This document shows, in pieces, positions 41,249 to 52,783 of a DNA stretch of 64,000 bases. Numbering within the stretch: the stretch's first letter is position 1; every line of letters starts with the position of its first letter. A model generated the notes under the pieces. It did not search any database, was not told the DNA's origin, and was given only the letters and a program-made list of their open reading frames with translations. Source of the stretch: Verrucomicrobiota bacterium (GTDB lineage: Bacteria > Verrucomicrobiota > Verrucomicrobiia > Limisphaerales > J093); the NCBI GenBank assembly GCA_027493615.1, contig JAOSKK010000005.1:248001-312000 (forward strand). Direction: 5' to 3'. The position numbers and the translations under genes are program-made.

Positions 41249-43208
41249 ATGCAAACTGACGATCGCAAGACCCTTGAACAGCGCCACCAGATGTCCGAAC
41301 TGGAGCGCCTGCGCCACTCCTGCGCCCACGTGATGGCCACGGCCATCCTCCGGTTGTGGCCGGACGCCCAGTTCGCCTACGGACCGCCCGTCGAGACCGG
41401 CTTCTACTACGACCTCGAGTGCTCGCACCGCATCACGCCCGAGGACTTCGAACGGATCGAGGCCGAGATGAAGCAGGAGATCAAGGCCAACCACGTCTTC
41501 GAGCGCCTCGTCGTCTCCCGCGAGCAGGCCATCGCCGACGCCTCGAGCGGCCGGCTCGGCGGGTTGGCCGAGCGCCCGGGCAATCCCAGCAAGTTCAAGC
41601 TCGACCTGCTCGGCGCCATTCCCGAAGGCGAGCCCATCTCCTACTATCGCAACGGCGATTTCCTCGATCTCTGCGCCGGGCCGCACGTGATGCGCACCGG
41701 CAACATCGGGGCCTTCAAGCTCACCTCCGTCGCCAGCGCCTACTACAAGGGGGACGAGAAGAACCCCCAGCTCCAACGCATCTACGGCACCGCTTTCAAG
41801 AACAAGACCCAGCTCGAGGAGTGGCTGAAGATGCAGGAAGAGGCCAAGAAACGCGACCACCGCAAGCTGGGCCAGGAGATGGGCCTGTTCTTCATGGACG
41901 CCGAATACACCGGCCCCGGCATGCCGCTCTGGCTGCCCAACGGCACGGTGCTGGTCGAGGAACTGGAGAAGCTGGCGAAGGAAACCGAGTTCGCCGCCGG
42001 CTACGTCCGCGTCCGCACCCCCCACCTGGCCAAGGAGAAGATGTACCTCACCTCCGGCCATCTGCCTTACTACGCCGAGAGCATGTTCCCGCCCATGACC
42101 CTCCTCGAGGGCGATGACCTGGCCCGGCGCCCGCTGCTGCGCGAGAAGTTCCAGGAAGTGCTGCACAATGGCGCCGAGCTCACGCCGGGCACCATCGACG
42201 CCTTCCTTGAACGGGCCTACCACATCTTCAAGGCCGAGGGACTCGAGGGCGACCGTTACTACCTCAAGGCCATGAACTGCCCGCATCACCACCGCATCTT
42301 CGCGGCGGAACCCCGCAGTTACCGGGATCTGCCCTTGCGGCTGGCCGAGTACGGCTGCTGCTATCGCTACGAGCAGAGCGGCGAGCTGTTCGGCCTGATG
42401 CGCGTGCGCTCGCTCAACATGAACGACGCGCACATCTATTGCACCGAAGACCAGTTCGCTGCCGAGTTCGCCGCCGTGAACGAGATGTACCTGAAGTACT
42501 TCAAGATCTTCGGGCTCGAGAAGTACGTCATGCGCTTCAGCACCCACGTCGCCGCCGGCCTCGGCAAGAAGTACGTGAACGAACCCGAGCTCTGGCTCAA
42601 GACCGAGGACATGGTCCGCCGCGTCCTGCAGCAGAGCGGCATCAACTACGTCGAAGTGCCCAACGAGGCCGCCTTCTATGGCCCCCAAGATCGACGTGCA
42701 GGTCTGGAGCGCCATCGGCCGCGAGTTCACCATCGCGACGAACCAGGTGGACTTCGCCGTGCCCGCCCGCTTCGGCCTCGAGTACCGGGACCGCGACAAC
42801 ACGATGCGGACGCCGCTCTGCATCCATCGCGCGCCGCTGGGCACGCACGAGCGTTTCATCGGCTTTCTCATCGAGCATTACGCCGGCAACTTCCCGCTCT
42901 GGCTCGCGCCTGAACAGGTGCGCGTGCTGCCGGTGACCGAGCAGCAACTGGACTATGCGCGGGGCCTTGTGGCGGAGCTCCGCGGCCAGATGGTCCGGGC
43001 CGGACTCGAGTTCAGCAACGACAAGCTCCAGGGCCGCATCCAGCGCGCCGAAGCCGACCGGGCGCACCACATCCTCGTGGTCGGCCAGCGAGAACAGGAC
43101 GCCGGCGCGGTCGCCGTCCGCATCCACGGCAAGGGTCCCCAGGGCGTCCGCCCCCGCGCGGAAGTGGTCGCCGACATCTTGCAGTCCATCCGGGAACGGC
43201 GAAGTTAG
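41249..43208 (+). CDS. thrS: Threonyl-tRNA synthetase lacking the TGS domain (one frameshift)
   Basis: Charges tRNA-Thr. The protein begins at the editing domain (LERLRHSCAHVMATAIL, with the HxxxH zinc-type pair), so the usual N-terminal TGS domain of about 60 residues is absent. Class II core motifs are present: GPGMPLWLPNGTV (motif 1), YRYEQSGELFGLMRVRSLNM (motif 2) and GTHERFIGFLIEHYAGNFP (motif 3). The zinc ligands Cys (MNCPHH), His (NDAHIYC) and His (CIHRAPLG) are all there. An extra segment of about 45 residues after MFPPM precedes YYLKAMNCP. One frame change near 42680, at GGCCCCCAAG, joins AFYGP to KIDVQVWSAIGREF. Corrected length about 653 residues. The anticodon-binding domain is at the C-terminus. 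Confidence 0.93.
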
Positions 43209-43218
43209 GCGCACCGCT

Positions 43219-44797
43219 ATGAACCACGATCCCATGCTCCCGCCGGCCCGCTCTGTGGTGCGGGCTTCCAGCCTGCACTTGGTACGTACCCCTCGTTTGG
43301 TGCGGGCTTCCAGCCTGCAACCATCGACTGTCCACTCTGCCCGCTTGCCACTTCGCTCCGCGCGCCTTCGAACCGCCCTCACCGCGGTTTGTGTCCTGCT
43401 CGGCCTCGGCCTCCTCCTGCCGCCCGCCTCCGCCCAGGCCGATCCGCCCACAACCGCGATCGACGCCGAAGCCCTCAACCGCGAGGCCATCCAGCCCTGG
43501 CCCGCCAACCCGCGTTACTGGCAATTCCGGGGTGAACCCGTGCTCCTGGTGGGCGGCAGCGATGACGACAACCCTTCCAATGGCCGCCGGACCAACTGAT
43601 CCCCCACCTGACGCCCTCGCCGGCGCCGGCGGCAATTACATCCGCTGCACCATGAGCGACCGGAAGGACAAGGGGTTCGAGCGCTATCCCTTCCGGCAAC
43701 GGGCCTGACGGCCGCTATGACCTCAACGAGTGGGACGACGTCTACTGGGCGCGGTTCGCCGGCTTCCTCGAGGCCACGGCCCAGCGCAAGATCATCGTCC
43801 AGATCGAGGTCTGGGACCGCTTCGACTACGCCCGCGACAACTGGCTGCCCCATCCCTACAACCCCACGAACAACGTCAACTACACCTACGCCACGTCCGG
43901 TTTCGAACCCGACTACCCCGATCACGCCGGCGCCAACCGCCAGCCCTTCTTCTTCACCACGCCCGCCCAGCGCCACAACCAGGTCGTGTTCCCGTTCCAG
44001 CAGCGCTTCGTGGACCGGATGCTCTCGTACACGCTCCGCCATCCCCACGTCCTTTACTGCATGGACAACGAGACCAGCGGGGAAGCGGCCTGGGGCGCCT
44101 ACTGGGCCGACTATATCAAGCAGAAGGCCGCCCAGGTCGGCCGCCGCGTCTTCGTCACCGAGATGTGGGATGACTGGAACCTCCAGGGGCCGTCGCACCG
44201 CCACACGTTCGATCACCCCGAGCGCTATGACTTCGCGGATGTCTCGCAGAACAACCACCAAAAAGGGCGACACCCATTGGCACAACTTCCAGTGGGTCCG
44301 CGCCCACTTGGCCGCTCAGCCCCGCCCCCTCAACACCGTCAAGACCTACGGGGCCGACACCGGCCGCTACGGCACCAGCCAGGACGGTCTCGAACGTTGG
44401 TGGCGCCACCTCCTCGGCGGAGCCGCCGCCGTCCGCTTCCACCGCCCCGACTCCGGCATCGGCCTCTCCGCCCCCGCCCTCGCCAGCATCCGCGCCGCCC
44501 GCCAACTCGAAGCCGCGGTGAAGCTCTGGGACCTCGAACCCCACCTCGAACTGCTGGGGACCGCGAGCCCAACGAGGCCTTCGCCGCCGCCCGACCGGGC
44601 CACACCTACGTCGTCTTCTTCCCCAACGGCGGCCAAATCTCGCTTGCGATGGCCGAGCCCACCGGGCCGTGGCGCCTCCGCTGGCTGGAGATCAGCCGCG
44701 GCGAATGGGCCGGCGCCGAAGCTTCCCCGAAGGCCGTTCCGCGATCCGCCTCGAAACGCCGCGCCCGGGCCTTTGGATCGCGCTTGTCCAACGTTGA
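43219..44797 (+). CDS. DUF4038/apiosidase-like exported glycosidase (multiple frameshifts)
   Basis: From ATG 43219 the first 35 codons run through two family B repeats ([16 protein letters not shown]). A signal peptide follows ([20 protein letters not shown]). The mature part has [32 protein letters not shown] and [18 protein letters not shown], which fit a DUF4038/GH140-like TIM barrel. [20 protein letters not shown] offers a candidate catalytic Glu. The C-terminus ([18 protein letters not shown]) resembles the small beta domain attached to such enzymes. I count about five frame changes, near 43575, 43700, 44270, 44560 and 44728. The corrected end is [11 protein letters not shown] with TGA 44795-44797. 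It starts 10 bases after thrS but function is unrelated. If the true start is downstream, the B repeats are 5' leader. Confidence 0.68.
43254..43319 (+). repeat. Family B palindromic repeat, two direct copies
   Basis: Copies at 43254-43277 and 43296-43319 both contain TGCGGGCTTCCAGCCTGCA. They are spaced 42 bases start to start, so both are read in the same frame (VRASSL) at the N-terminus of the DUF4038-like gene. Confidence 0.92.
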
Positions 44798-44819
44798 TGC
44801 ACCTCCCAACCCCTCACCT

Positions 44820-46804
44820 ATGAAATCCCTGCCCTCGTCCTCAGCCTCCTTATGACCGCCCTCGCCGTGGCCGAACCCCCGCCTCTGATCCCTCGCGAAG
44901 TCCTGTTCGGCAACCCGGACAAAACCAGCCCGCGCCTTTCCCCCGACGGCACCCGGCTCGCCTATCTCGCCCCCGACACCAACCAGGTCATGAACGTCTG
45001 GGTCCGTACCCTCGGCCAGACTGACGACCAGGTCATCACCGCCGACAAGAAGCGCGGCATCCGCATCTTCTTCTGGCAGCCGGACAGCGCCCATGTCCTC
45101 TATCTCCAGGACCTCGACGGCGACGAGAACTGGCATGTCTACCAGACCAACATCCGCAATCGGAACACCCGCGACCTCACCCCATTCCAGGGCGTCCAGG
45201 CTCAAATCGTGGCCGTGGACCCGAACTTCCCCGACGAGATCCTCGTCGCCCTCAACCTCGAGGACCGCCAGCTCCACGACGTCTATCGCGTCCACCTCAA
45301 GAATGGGGCCGTCGAACTCGACACCAAGAACCCCGGCGATGTCGCCGGTTGGACGGCCGACAACGCCCTCCGGATCCGGGTGGCCTCCGTGTTCACCCCG
45401 GACGGCGGCACCGAACTCCGCTTGCGCGACGCCCCTCTTCACCCTGGCGTTCCTTCCAGAAGTGGAGTGCCGACGAAACCTTCGGCGGCGTGGCGGCCTT
45501 TAGCGCCGACAACCGCAGCGTCTGGGTCGTCTCGAGCGTAGATGCCAACGCCGCCCGCCTCGTCCAGTTCGACCTCGCCTCCGGCCAGAGCCGCGTCATT
45601 GCGGAAGACCCGCACTACGACGTCTCGAACCTCATGATCCATCCAACCCAGCACACCCTCGAGGCCGTCAGCTTCGTCCGCGCCCGCACCGAATGGCAGG
45701 TGATCGAGCCCCGCCTCGAACCCGACTTCGCCTTCCTGCGCCAGGTCCGCGACGGCGATCTCCAGGTGATCAGCCGCAACCTCGCCGACTCCTCTGGATC
45801 GTCGCCTACCACCTCGATGACGGTCCCGTCCACTACTACCTCTACGACCGGGCCGGCCAACGCGCGGAACTCCTTTTTCACCAATCGCGCCCGCCTGGGC
45901 GACTATCAACTCGCCAAGATGCAGCCCATCCAGTTCACCGCCCGCGACGGGCTCACCATCCACGGCTATCTCACCCTCCCGCTCGAGGGTGTGGTGCAGG
46001 CTTCCCGCCTGCCCGGCGCCGAGGTGAGCTCCACCGCCCGTACTTCCGGTAAGCGCGGGCCCTTCCCGATGGTCCTCAACGTCCACGGCGGTCCTTGGGG
46101 ACGCGACACCTGGGGCCTGGATCCCGAGGCTCAATGGCTTGCCAACCGCGGCTACGCCGTCCTCCAGGTCAACTTCCGCGGCTCGACCGGCTACGGGAAA
46201 CAGTTCCTCAACGCCGGCGACCGCGAATGGGCCGGCAAAATGCACGATGACCTCGTGGACGCCAAACGCTGGGCCGTCGCCCAAGGCTATGCCGATCCCG
46301 CGCGGGTCTGCATCTACGGCGGCAGCTACGGCGGCTACGCCACCCTCGTCGGGCTCACGTTTACCCCCGACGAGTTCAGTTGCGGCGTCGATATCGTTGG
46401 CCCTTCGAGCATCGTGACCCTCATCCGCTCGATCCCGCCGTATTGGGCCCCGTTGCGTTCCCTGTTCGACAAACGGGTCGGCAATGTCGACACCGAAGTC
46501 GAATTCCTCAACGCCCGCTCGCCGCTGTTCAAGGCCGACCAGATCCGCGTGCCCCTCCTCATCGCGCAGGGGGCCAACGATCCCCCGCGTCAAACAAGCC
46601 GAGAGCGACCAGATCGTGGCGGCCATGCGCAAGAACCAGAAGCCGGTCGAGTACCTCGTCTTCCCCGACGAAGGCCACGGCTTCGCGCGCCCGGAAAACC
46701 GCCTCAAGTTCTACGCCGCCGCCGAGCAGTTCCTGGCCCAACACCTCGGCGGCCGCGCCGAACCTCCCTCCGCCGCAGAACAGTGGGACGCGCTCCGCAA
46801 GTGA
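44820..46804 (+). CDS. S9 prolyl-oligopeptidase-family exported peptidase (multiple frameshifts)
   Basis: Start ATG 44820; adding one C near 44829 gives a good signal peptide ([19 protein letters not shown]). The first 380 residues form a beta-propeller ([35 protein letters not shown]). The hydrolase domain has [11 protein letters not shown], the nucleophile [12 protein letters not shown], Asp in GANDPRVKQ and His in [13 protein letters not shown]. It should cleave peptides, probably after dipeptides or prolines, in the periplasm. Frame changes fall near 44829, 45435, 45790, 45890 and 46590. At 45990 a family B repeat is read in frame ([10 protein letters not shown]), adding about 22 residues between the LTLPLEG strand and [11 protein letters not shown], a position that should be a surface loop. 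Confidence 0.85.
45990..46013 (+). repeat. Family B palindromic repeat inside the S9 peptidase gene
   Basis: TGTGGTGCAGGCTTCCCGCC then TGCC; dyad GCAGGC-N5-GCCTGC. It is read in frame as VVQASRLP in the middle of the coding sequence. Confidence 0.92.
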
Positions 46805-46829
46805 CGTCCCGCCCCCTCGCTTGTCGCGG

Positions 46830-46853
46830 TGTGGTGCCGGCTTCCCGCCGGCC
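46830..46853 (+). repeat. Family B palindromic repeat, intergenic copy
   Basis: TGTGGTGCCGGCTTCCCGCC then GGCC..., a variant with dyad GCCGGC-N5-GCCGGC. The compensatory changes keep the stem. It lies 26 bases after the S9 peptidase stop. Confidence 0.85.
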
Positions 46854-46900
46854 TCCGCGGCACGCCAGGCACACACGTCCGCGGCCCGCAACGACAACGA

Positions 46901-47000
46901 AAAGCGGCGCTGAAGCGCGACGCACTCCAAACGCCGCGCGACTCCGCACACACCCTCGGCAGGCGCAACGCGTGTGGAGTGCGAGCGCTTCAGCGCCGCT
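46901..47000. repeat. Family C long inverted repeat, second copy
   Basis: Left arm 46901-46934 (AAAGCGGCGCTGAAGCGCGA...) pairs with right arm 46970-47000 (...GAGCGCTTCAGCGCCGCT). Both copies share the inner CACTCCAAACGC and mirrored TGGAGTGC. Confidence 0.9.
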
Positions 47001-47102
47001 GTACCGGCCCGCCCCACGTCACCGCCCATCCCCTGCGCCATCCCTTGAACACCCGGTGACGCCACCGGACCTCCAACGCCCCAGCTCATCCCCCTGCTCG
47101 AC

Positions 47103-48250
47103 ATGCCACGCCCCTCCGTTTTCTCGCTCTGTCCGCTGATCGCCTCCATCGCGGCGCTCCTGCTGCACTTATCCGTCCCCGCCGCCCTCGCCACCGCTCC
47201 GGCTACCTCCGCTGTTCACCCGGTGCCCGTCATCTACTGCACCGATCTCTTCCATCCGCACGTCGACCCGGATGACCACTTCGACCTCGCCACCCTCTAT
47301 GCCCTGCCGGAGCTCGACGTGAAATGCATCGTGCTCGATCAGGGTGAGCAACAGCTCCAGCGCCCCGGCCGCATCCCCATCGCCCAACTCAACCACCTCA
47401 CCGGCCGCAATCTCCCCAGCTTCCCGGGACTTTCCAGGCCGCTGGCGCATCCCACCGACACCGGTCTCGACCAACCGTCCCAGTTCCAGGACGGGGTTGA
47501 AGCCATCCTCCGCACCCTGCGCTCGTCCGATCGACCCGTCGCGCTCATCGCCATCGGCAGTCTGCGCGATGTGGCGGCCGCCTGGAATCGCGAGCCCTCC
47601 CTGCTGCGCGCGAAACTGAGTCGTCTCCTGCTGTTCATCGGGGAGGCGGCCGATCCCGACTTCCGCGAGTACAACGTGGGCCTCGACCCCGCCGCCTACA
47701 TCGCCATCCTCCGCTCGGGCCTGCCCATCGCCTGGGTGCCGTGCTTCGACGGCGGCCTTTGGCAGAACGGCGGCCACGCGTCGTTCTGGCAAGCCACCCA
47801 CGGCGACCTGCTCTCGGCCGCCTCGCCGCCGCTGGTCCAGTTCTTCCGTTTCGCCCTCGAAAAGCCCGCCGCCGATCCCCTGCCCTTCCTCGCGGAACCG
47901 GTCGACCTCGAGGCCAAGGCCCGGCTGTTCGCCCAGACGCGGAACCTCTGGTGCACCGCCGTCTTCGGCGCCCTTGCCGGCCGCCGCGTCGTCGAGCAGG
48001 ACGGCCGGTTCATCGCCCTTCCCCAGCCGCTGGCAAACCGCGGGAACTGCAGCGCGACCACGGCGTGTTTGGGTTCCGCGAAATCTCCGTCACCATCGAC
48101 GACAACGCGGTCGTACGCCCGGCCACCGGTCCGGACGCCCGGACCCTGTGGCAGTTCGAGATTCGTGACCGCCCCCGCTACGCCCGCGCCATGACCGAAG
48201 CGACCGCCGACCTGCTGGCCGGGTTTCCGGTCGTGACTCAGGAACGTTGA
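47103..48250 (+). CDS. Nucleoside-hydrolase-like exported protein (one frameshift)
   Basis: A signal peptide (LIASIAALLLHLSVPAALA) is followed by VIYCTDLFHPHVDPDDHFDL, an Asp-rich calcium motif like that of inosine-uridine nucleoside hydrolases. ALIAIGSLRDVAAAWN then resembles the family's G-(P/S)-L-TN loop. SPLL-type and WVPCFDGGLWQNG segments follow. The first Asp of the usual DxDxGxDD pattern is displaced, so activity is not certain. The frame changes once near 48055, joining LANRG to DHGVFGFREISVTIDDN-like sequence, and ends at TGA 48248-48250. About 382 residues. Ribonucleoside or other N-glycoside hydrolysis is inferred. Confidence 0.65.
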
Positions 48251-48520
48251 AGCGGTTCACGTTTCCCAGGCGAAACATGGCAGCAAGGCACGCGGGTACC
48301 GGCGAGCGTGGCCCTGACCCACGACCGGACAGTTCGGGCGACGGTTCTGCCACGATTGACCCTGGTCGGCGCAGGACGTAGCCTTCAATAGCGATGATGC
48401 AACGTGAAGTGCTCCAGCAGCCCGTGCGTCGGGCCGTGGGGCGGCCGGCCTCGCCGTCGAGCCGGTTGGCCGCGGTGGAGGGACTCGCCGCCTTCATGAG
48501 GAAGTTTGCCCCTGAAGCCT
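48251..48520. other. Intergenic region before the nucleotidyltransferase
   Basis: A short open frame from ATG 48394 (MMQREVLQQPVRRAVGRPAS) overlaps the nucleotidyltransferase start out of frame. It could be a small partner gene but shows no recognisable family. The rest carries nothing I can identify. Confidence 0.35.
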
Positions 48521-48988
48521 GTGGACGAGCCGAACCAGACTACTTCCCAGTTCGAAAGGTTGTTGGTCGCTCTGGCTCAAGCGGGAGTGGACTACGCGGT
48601 GGTGGGCGGCCTGGCCGTCATCCTGAACGGGTACCCCCGGGTGACCGTGGATGTGGACATCCTGGTGGATGACGCCGCGGTTAACCTCACCCGCCTGCTC
48701 GCTTGCCTGGCCGGCTGGGGCGAGGGCTGGGCTCGCGAACTTACACTCGAGGACTTCGCGCCCCAAGAAGGCTCGATCCGGGTGATGGAGGAGTTCGAGC
48801 TGGATATCTTCACCCGGATGCGTGGCCACACCCTGGCGGACTTCCGCCCGCGGCTGCGCCATCTCGCGGCCGGCGGCGTGCTCATCCCCTATCTCTCCGC
48901 CCAGGACCTCATCCACCTCAAGGAGACCTCCTGGCGGGAGAAGGACCAGCTCGACGTGGCCGCACTGAAGCGCATCCTCGGAGCCTGA
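48521..48988 (+). CDS. Nucleotidyltransferase-fold protein (AbiEii/DUF6036-like)
   Basis: The intact frame has VDYAVVGGLAVILNGYPRVT followed by VDVDILVD, the GG...D-x-D motif of the nucleotidyltransferase superfamily (residues about 20-50). KDQLDVAALKRI near the C-terminus matches a K-D-x-x-D feature of the DUF6036/AbiEii-like group. Such proteins occur as orphan enzymes or as toxins of type IV-like pairs. Start GTG 48521 is chosen; TTG 48506 is also open. About 155 residues. No convincing antitoxin gene is adjacent. Confidence 0.75.
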   Translation: MDEPNQTTSQFERLLVALAQAGVDYAVVGGLAVILNGYPRVTVDVDILVDDAAVNLTRLLACLAGWGEGWARELTLEDFAPQEGSIRVMEEFELDIFTRMRGHTLADFRPRLRHLAAGGVLIPYLSAQDLIHLKETSWREKDQLDVAALKRILGA

Positions 48989-49043
48989 CGCGGACTTGAC
49001 TCGCATCAAGGCGAGCCGCGCGTCCGCCTCCAAGCTCCACCCC

Positions 49044-52000
49044 ATGAACGCCGTTCACCGCTTGCCCGCCGGCCTTTCGGTCTGGCTTGCTGCCGCCTGC
49101 CTGAGTGCCGCACCGCTCACGCACGCCGCCAGCTCAGCCACCGTCAAACCGATCTTCGCCAACCCGCCCCGCGAATACGCCACCGCGCCCCTTTGGGTCT
49201 GGAACGATCTGCTCACCGAACAACAGATCCGCGACACCCTCCGCGACATGGCCGGGCAGCAGGTCAAACAGGCCTTCGTCCATCCCCGCCCCGGCCTGAT
49301 GACCCCCTACCTCGGTGACGACTGGTTCCGCCTCTGGAAGGTCGCCCTCGACGAAGCCGCCCGGCTCGACATGAACATCTGGATCTACGACGAGAACTCC
49401 TACCCGAGCGGGTTCGCCGGCGGCTGGGTGCCGGAGCTCATGCCGGAATCCCGCGGCATGGGCCTCGTCATCCGTGATGCCAAGACCGCCCCCGCGTGGA
49501 ACGACAACCTCGTCGCCGTCCATCGCCTCGAGGGCGACCGCACCACCGATGTCACCGCCCGCGTCAAGGCCGGCGAGGCCCTGTCCGAGGCCCGCTATCT
49601 CGTGGCCTCCATCCAGCGCGCCGGCAACTCCCCGTGGCACGGCAACCGTTGCTACGTGAACCTCCTCACCCCGGGCGTCACCGAGACGTTCATCGAGGTC
49701 ACCCTCGAGGCTTACAAACGCGAGCTCGGCGACCACTTCGGACACCGCGTCCTCGGCGTGTTCACCGACGAACCGAACATCCGGCCCGCCGGCGGTTTCC
49801 CCTGGTGCCCCGACTTGCCGGAGCAGTTCCAGAAACGCTGGGGCTACAACCTGCTCGATCACCTGCCGAGCCTCCAACTTGAAGTCGGCGACTGGCGCCG
49901 CGTCCGCCACAACTACTTCTCCCTGCTCAACGAGCTCTTCATCGAACGCTGGGGCAAGCCCATGTACGAATGGTGCGATCGCAACGGCCTCGAGTTCACC
50001 GGCCATTACTGGGATCACGAATGGCCCCATTGCGCCGGTGTCCCCGACAACATGGCCATGGCCGCCTGGCAACATCGCCCCGGCGTCGACACCCTCATGA
50101 ACCAGTACGCCGAACACAACCACGCCCAGTTCGGCAACGTCCGCTATTGCCGCGAGGTCTCCAGCCTCGCCAACCAACTCGGCCGCCAGCGTACCCTCGT
50201 CGAACTCTACGGCGCCGGCGGCTGGGACCTGCGCTTCGAAGACATGAAACGCATCGGCGACTGGCTGCAGGTTCTCGGCATCAACACGATGGACGAACAC
50301 CTCAGCTACATCACCCTCCGCGGCGCCCGCAAACGCGATCATCCCCAGAGCTTCAGCGACCACGAACCCTGGTGGGACGCCTACCACGTCAACGCCCAGT
50401 ACCTCGCCCGCCTCTCCGCCGCCATGTCCCAAGGCGAACAGATCAACAAACTGCTCGTCCTCCACCCCCACCACCACCGTCTGGATGTACCAGGACAACG
50501 AACCTCGACTCCGTGAGGTCGGCGACGCCTTCTTCAACCTCCTCATGGCCCTCGAAGCCGCCCAGATCGAATACGACCTCGGCTGCGAAGACGTCATCGC
50601 ACGACTCGGGAAGGTCGTCACCGGCGACCGCGGAACCCCCGCCCTCCGCATCGGGCACCGCACCTACGACCGGATCGTGCTCCCGCCCCACACCGAAAAC
50701 CTGAACCGCGCCACCGTCGCCCTGCTCGAACAAGCCTCGCCCGGCCTGGCGGTTTGGAGCCTCGGCGACCCCCAACCCGCGTGGACGGAGCCGCGTCCGA
50801 TGCCTTCGCCGCGTTGGCGAAGCGCTTCCCCGCCTACTTCCTGAAGGTCGGCCAGGCGGACGCCGTGACCGCCTTGTCCGGGATGCAAGGCGTCCGCGAA
50901 GGCTTTCGCATCGATCGCGCTCCCCAGGACCGCGGCATCCTGTTCCACCACCGTCGCCACCTCGAGGACGGCGAGATCCTGCTCCTGGTCAACACCAGCA
51001 TCGAAGCCCCCTCGAAGGGATCCGTCTTCACCACCCGCCGCGGCGTCGAGGAGTGGAACCTTCGCACCGGCGCCTGCCAGCCCCTGGCGGCACGCCCGGC
51101 CAACGGCGGGCTGACCGTCGATTTCGAACTGCCCCCTCCGGCAGCCGGCTGCTTTTCCTCCCGCACGAGCCCAACGAAGCCACCCGCTCCACCCCCGCCA
51201 GGCCCCCGACCCGGACGTCCTCGCCGCCATCGGCCCCTGGAGGTGCACCGCCTCCAACCGAACGTCCTTACGCTGGATTACGTCGACATCACCGCCGGCG
51301 GCGAGACCCGACGCAACCAATACTTCTACCCGGCCAACCAGTTCGCCTGGCAGAACAACGGCATGGCACGCAACCCCTGGGACAGCGCCGTCCAGTTCAA
51401 GGACGAACTCATCGCGAGGACCTTCCCCGCCGACAGCGGCTTCGAGGCCAGTTACCGCTTCACCCTTGAAGGCCCTGTCCCCGCCAACCTCGAAATCGTC
51501 TTCGAACGCCCCGACCTCTACACCATCACGTGCAACGGCAGCGTCGTGGCCGCCGAAGTCTCCCCACCCAACCCGGCCCCCCGCCCCCCGGCGCCCAAGC
51601 CGTCGAGTTCCAGCACTGGTGGCTCGACAAAGCCTTCGGCCGCATCCCCTCGCCCACGTCGCCCGCCCCGGCGAAAACGTCGTCACCCTCAAGGCCCGAC
51701 CCTTCACCATCTTCCACGAACTCGAACCCGCCTATCTCCGTGGTGACTTCTCCCTGAAACCCACCGCCCGCGGCTTCGTCGTTGCCCCGGATCAACCCCT
51801 GAAGATCGGAACCGCCGAGCCCGTCCTCACGCACAGCAACAATCCCGACGGCACGATGTGGCTCAGCGGCGGCATCGGCTTCACCTCCGGCGCCGACGAC
51901 CGGGCTCCCTTCCTCGTCCTCGACCTCGGCCAATCTGCCGACCTCGCCGCCGTCGAGATCTGGAACTACTGCGAAGGCCATGTCCGCAACCTGACCAGCC

Positions 52001-52783
52001 GCGGCACCAAGACCCTCCGCATCAGCACCGGTCCCGCCCCCGACGCCCTCACCGCCACTGGCACCTTCGAGTTGGCCCGCTCAACCGGCCCGGCCCGCGG
52101 CCAGCATTTCCCGCTCCAGGCCGCCGGCGTTCGCTACGTGAAACTCGAGTGCCTCGCCAACCACGCCGGCGTGAAATTCCCCGCCACCGGCGAACCCCCG
52201 GACAACGGCTTTGTGGGGCTGGCCGAGGTCGTATTCCTCGGCACCGCAAACCAACCCCTCAAAGGCGTCACCGTCCATCAAGCCTCGAGTGAACTCGCCA
52301 CGCACCGGCGACTCGCGAAGTACGTCGTGGACGGCAGCGGCCTGGCCGGCGCCCGCCCGGGCTGGAACGAGCAGGGTCACCCCTTCTACGCCCACGGCGT
52401 GGCCTACCGTCAATCCTTCCAACTCCCACCGACCCGGGGCCGGTACGTCGTGTCCCTCCCGGCCTGGTACGGCAGCATCGCCCGGGTGAAGGTCAATGAC
52501 GACCTCGCCGGCTACATCAGCGCACCCCCCATGGGAACTGGAGGTCACCCCGTCCATGCGCGCCGGCGACAACATCATCGAGGTCGTCGTGTTCGGCACC
52601 CTGAAGAACACGCTCGGACCGCATCACGGCGGCCATGCCCTGGGCAGCGCCTGGCCCGGCATGTTCCAGAATGGTCCGAAAGACGGCCCACCCCCGGGCG
52701 ACCAGTACGCTACCGTTGGCTACGGCCTGTTCGAACCGTTCCTCCTCCAACGTCTCGAACCGAGCGCCACCGCCGCCCGGTAG
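49044..52783 (+). CDS. GH106-like alpha-L-rhamnosidase, exported (multiple frameshifts)
   Basis: A signal peptide (GLSVWLAAACLSAAPLTHA) leads to NPPREYATAPLWVWNDLLTE, VKQAFVHPRPGLMTPYLGDD and NIWIYDENSYPSGFAGGWVP, the N-terminal barrel signature of GH106 alpha-L-rhamnosidases. GVFTDEPNI and LVELYGAGGWDL carry candidate catalytic acids. A galactose-binding-like C-terminal sandwich follows (APFLVLDLGQSADLAAVEIW, GSIARVKVNDDLAGY). The full length is about 1245 residues. Frame changes occur near 50465, 50790, 51150, 51240, 51590-51640 and 52530, mostly at C runs. It should release rhamnose from complex polysaccharides such as pectic rhamnogalacturonan. With the GH78 enzyme at 28419 it points to use of rhamnose-containing glycans. 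Confidence 0.82.

Noticed and set aside
40327..41346. A 339-codon minus-strand frame spanning gntR and the thrS leader
   Set aside because: It runs out of frame through the GntR gene, its promoter and the thrS leader. The short GntR frame has the real domain.
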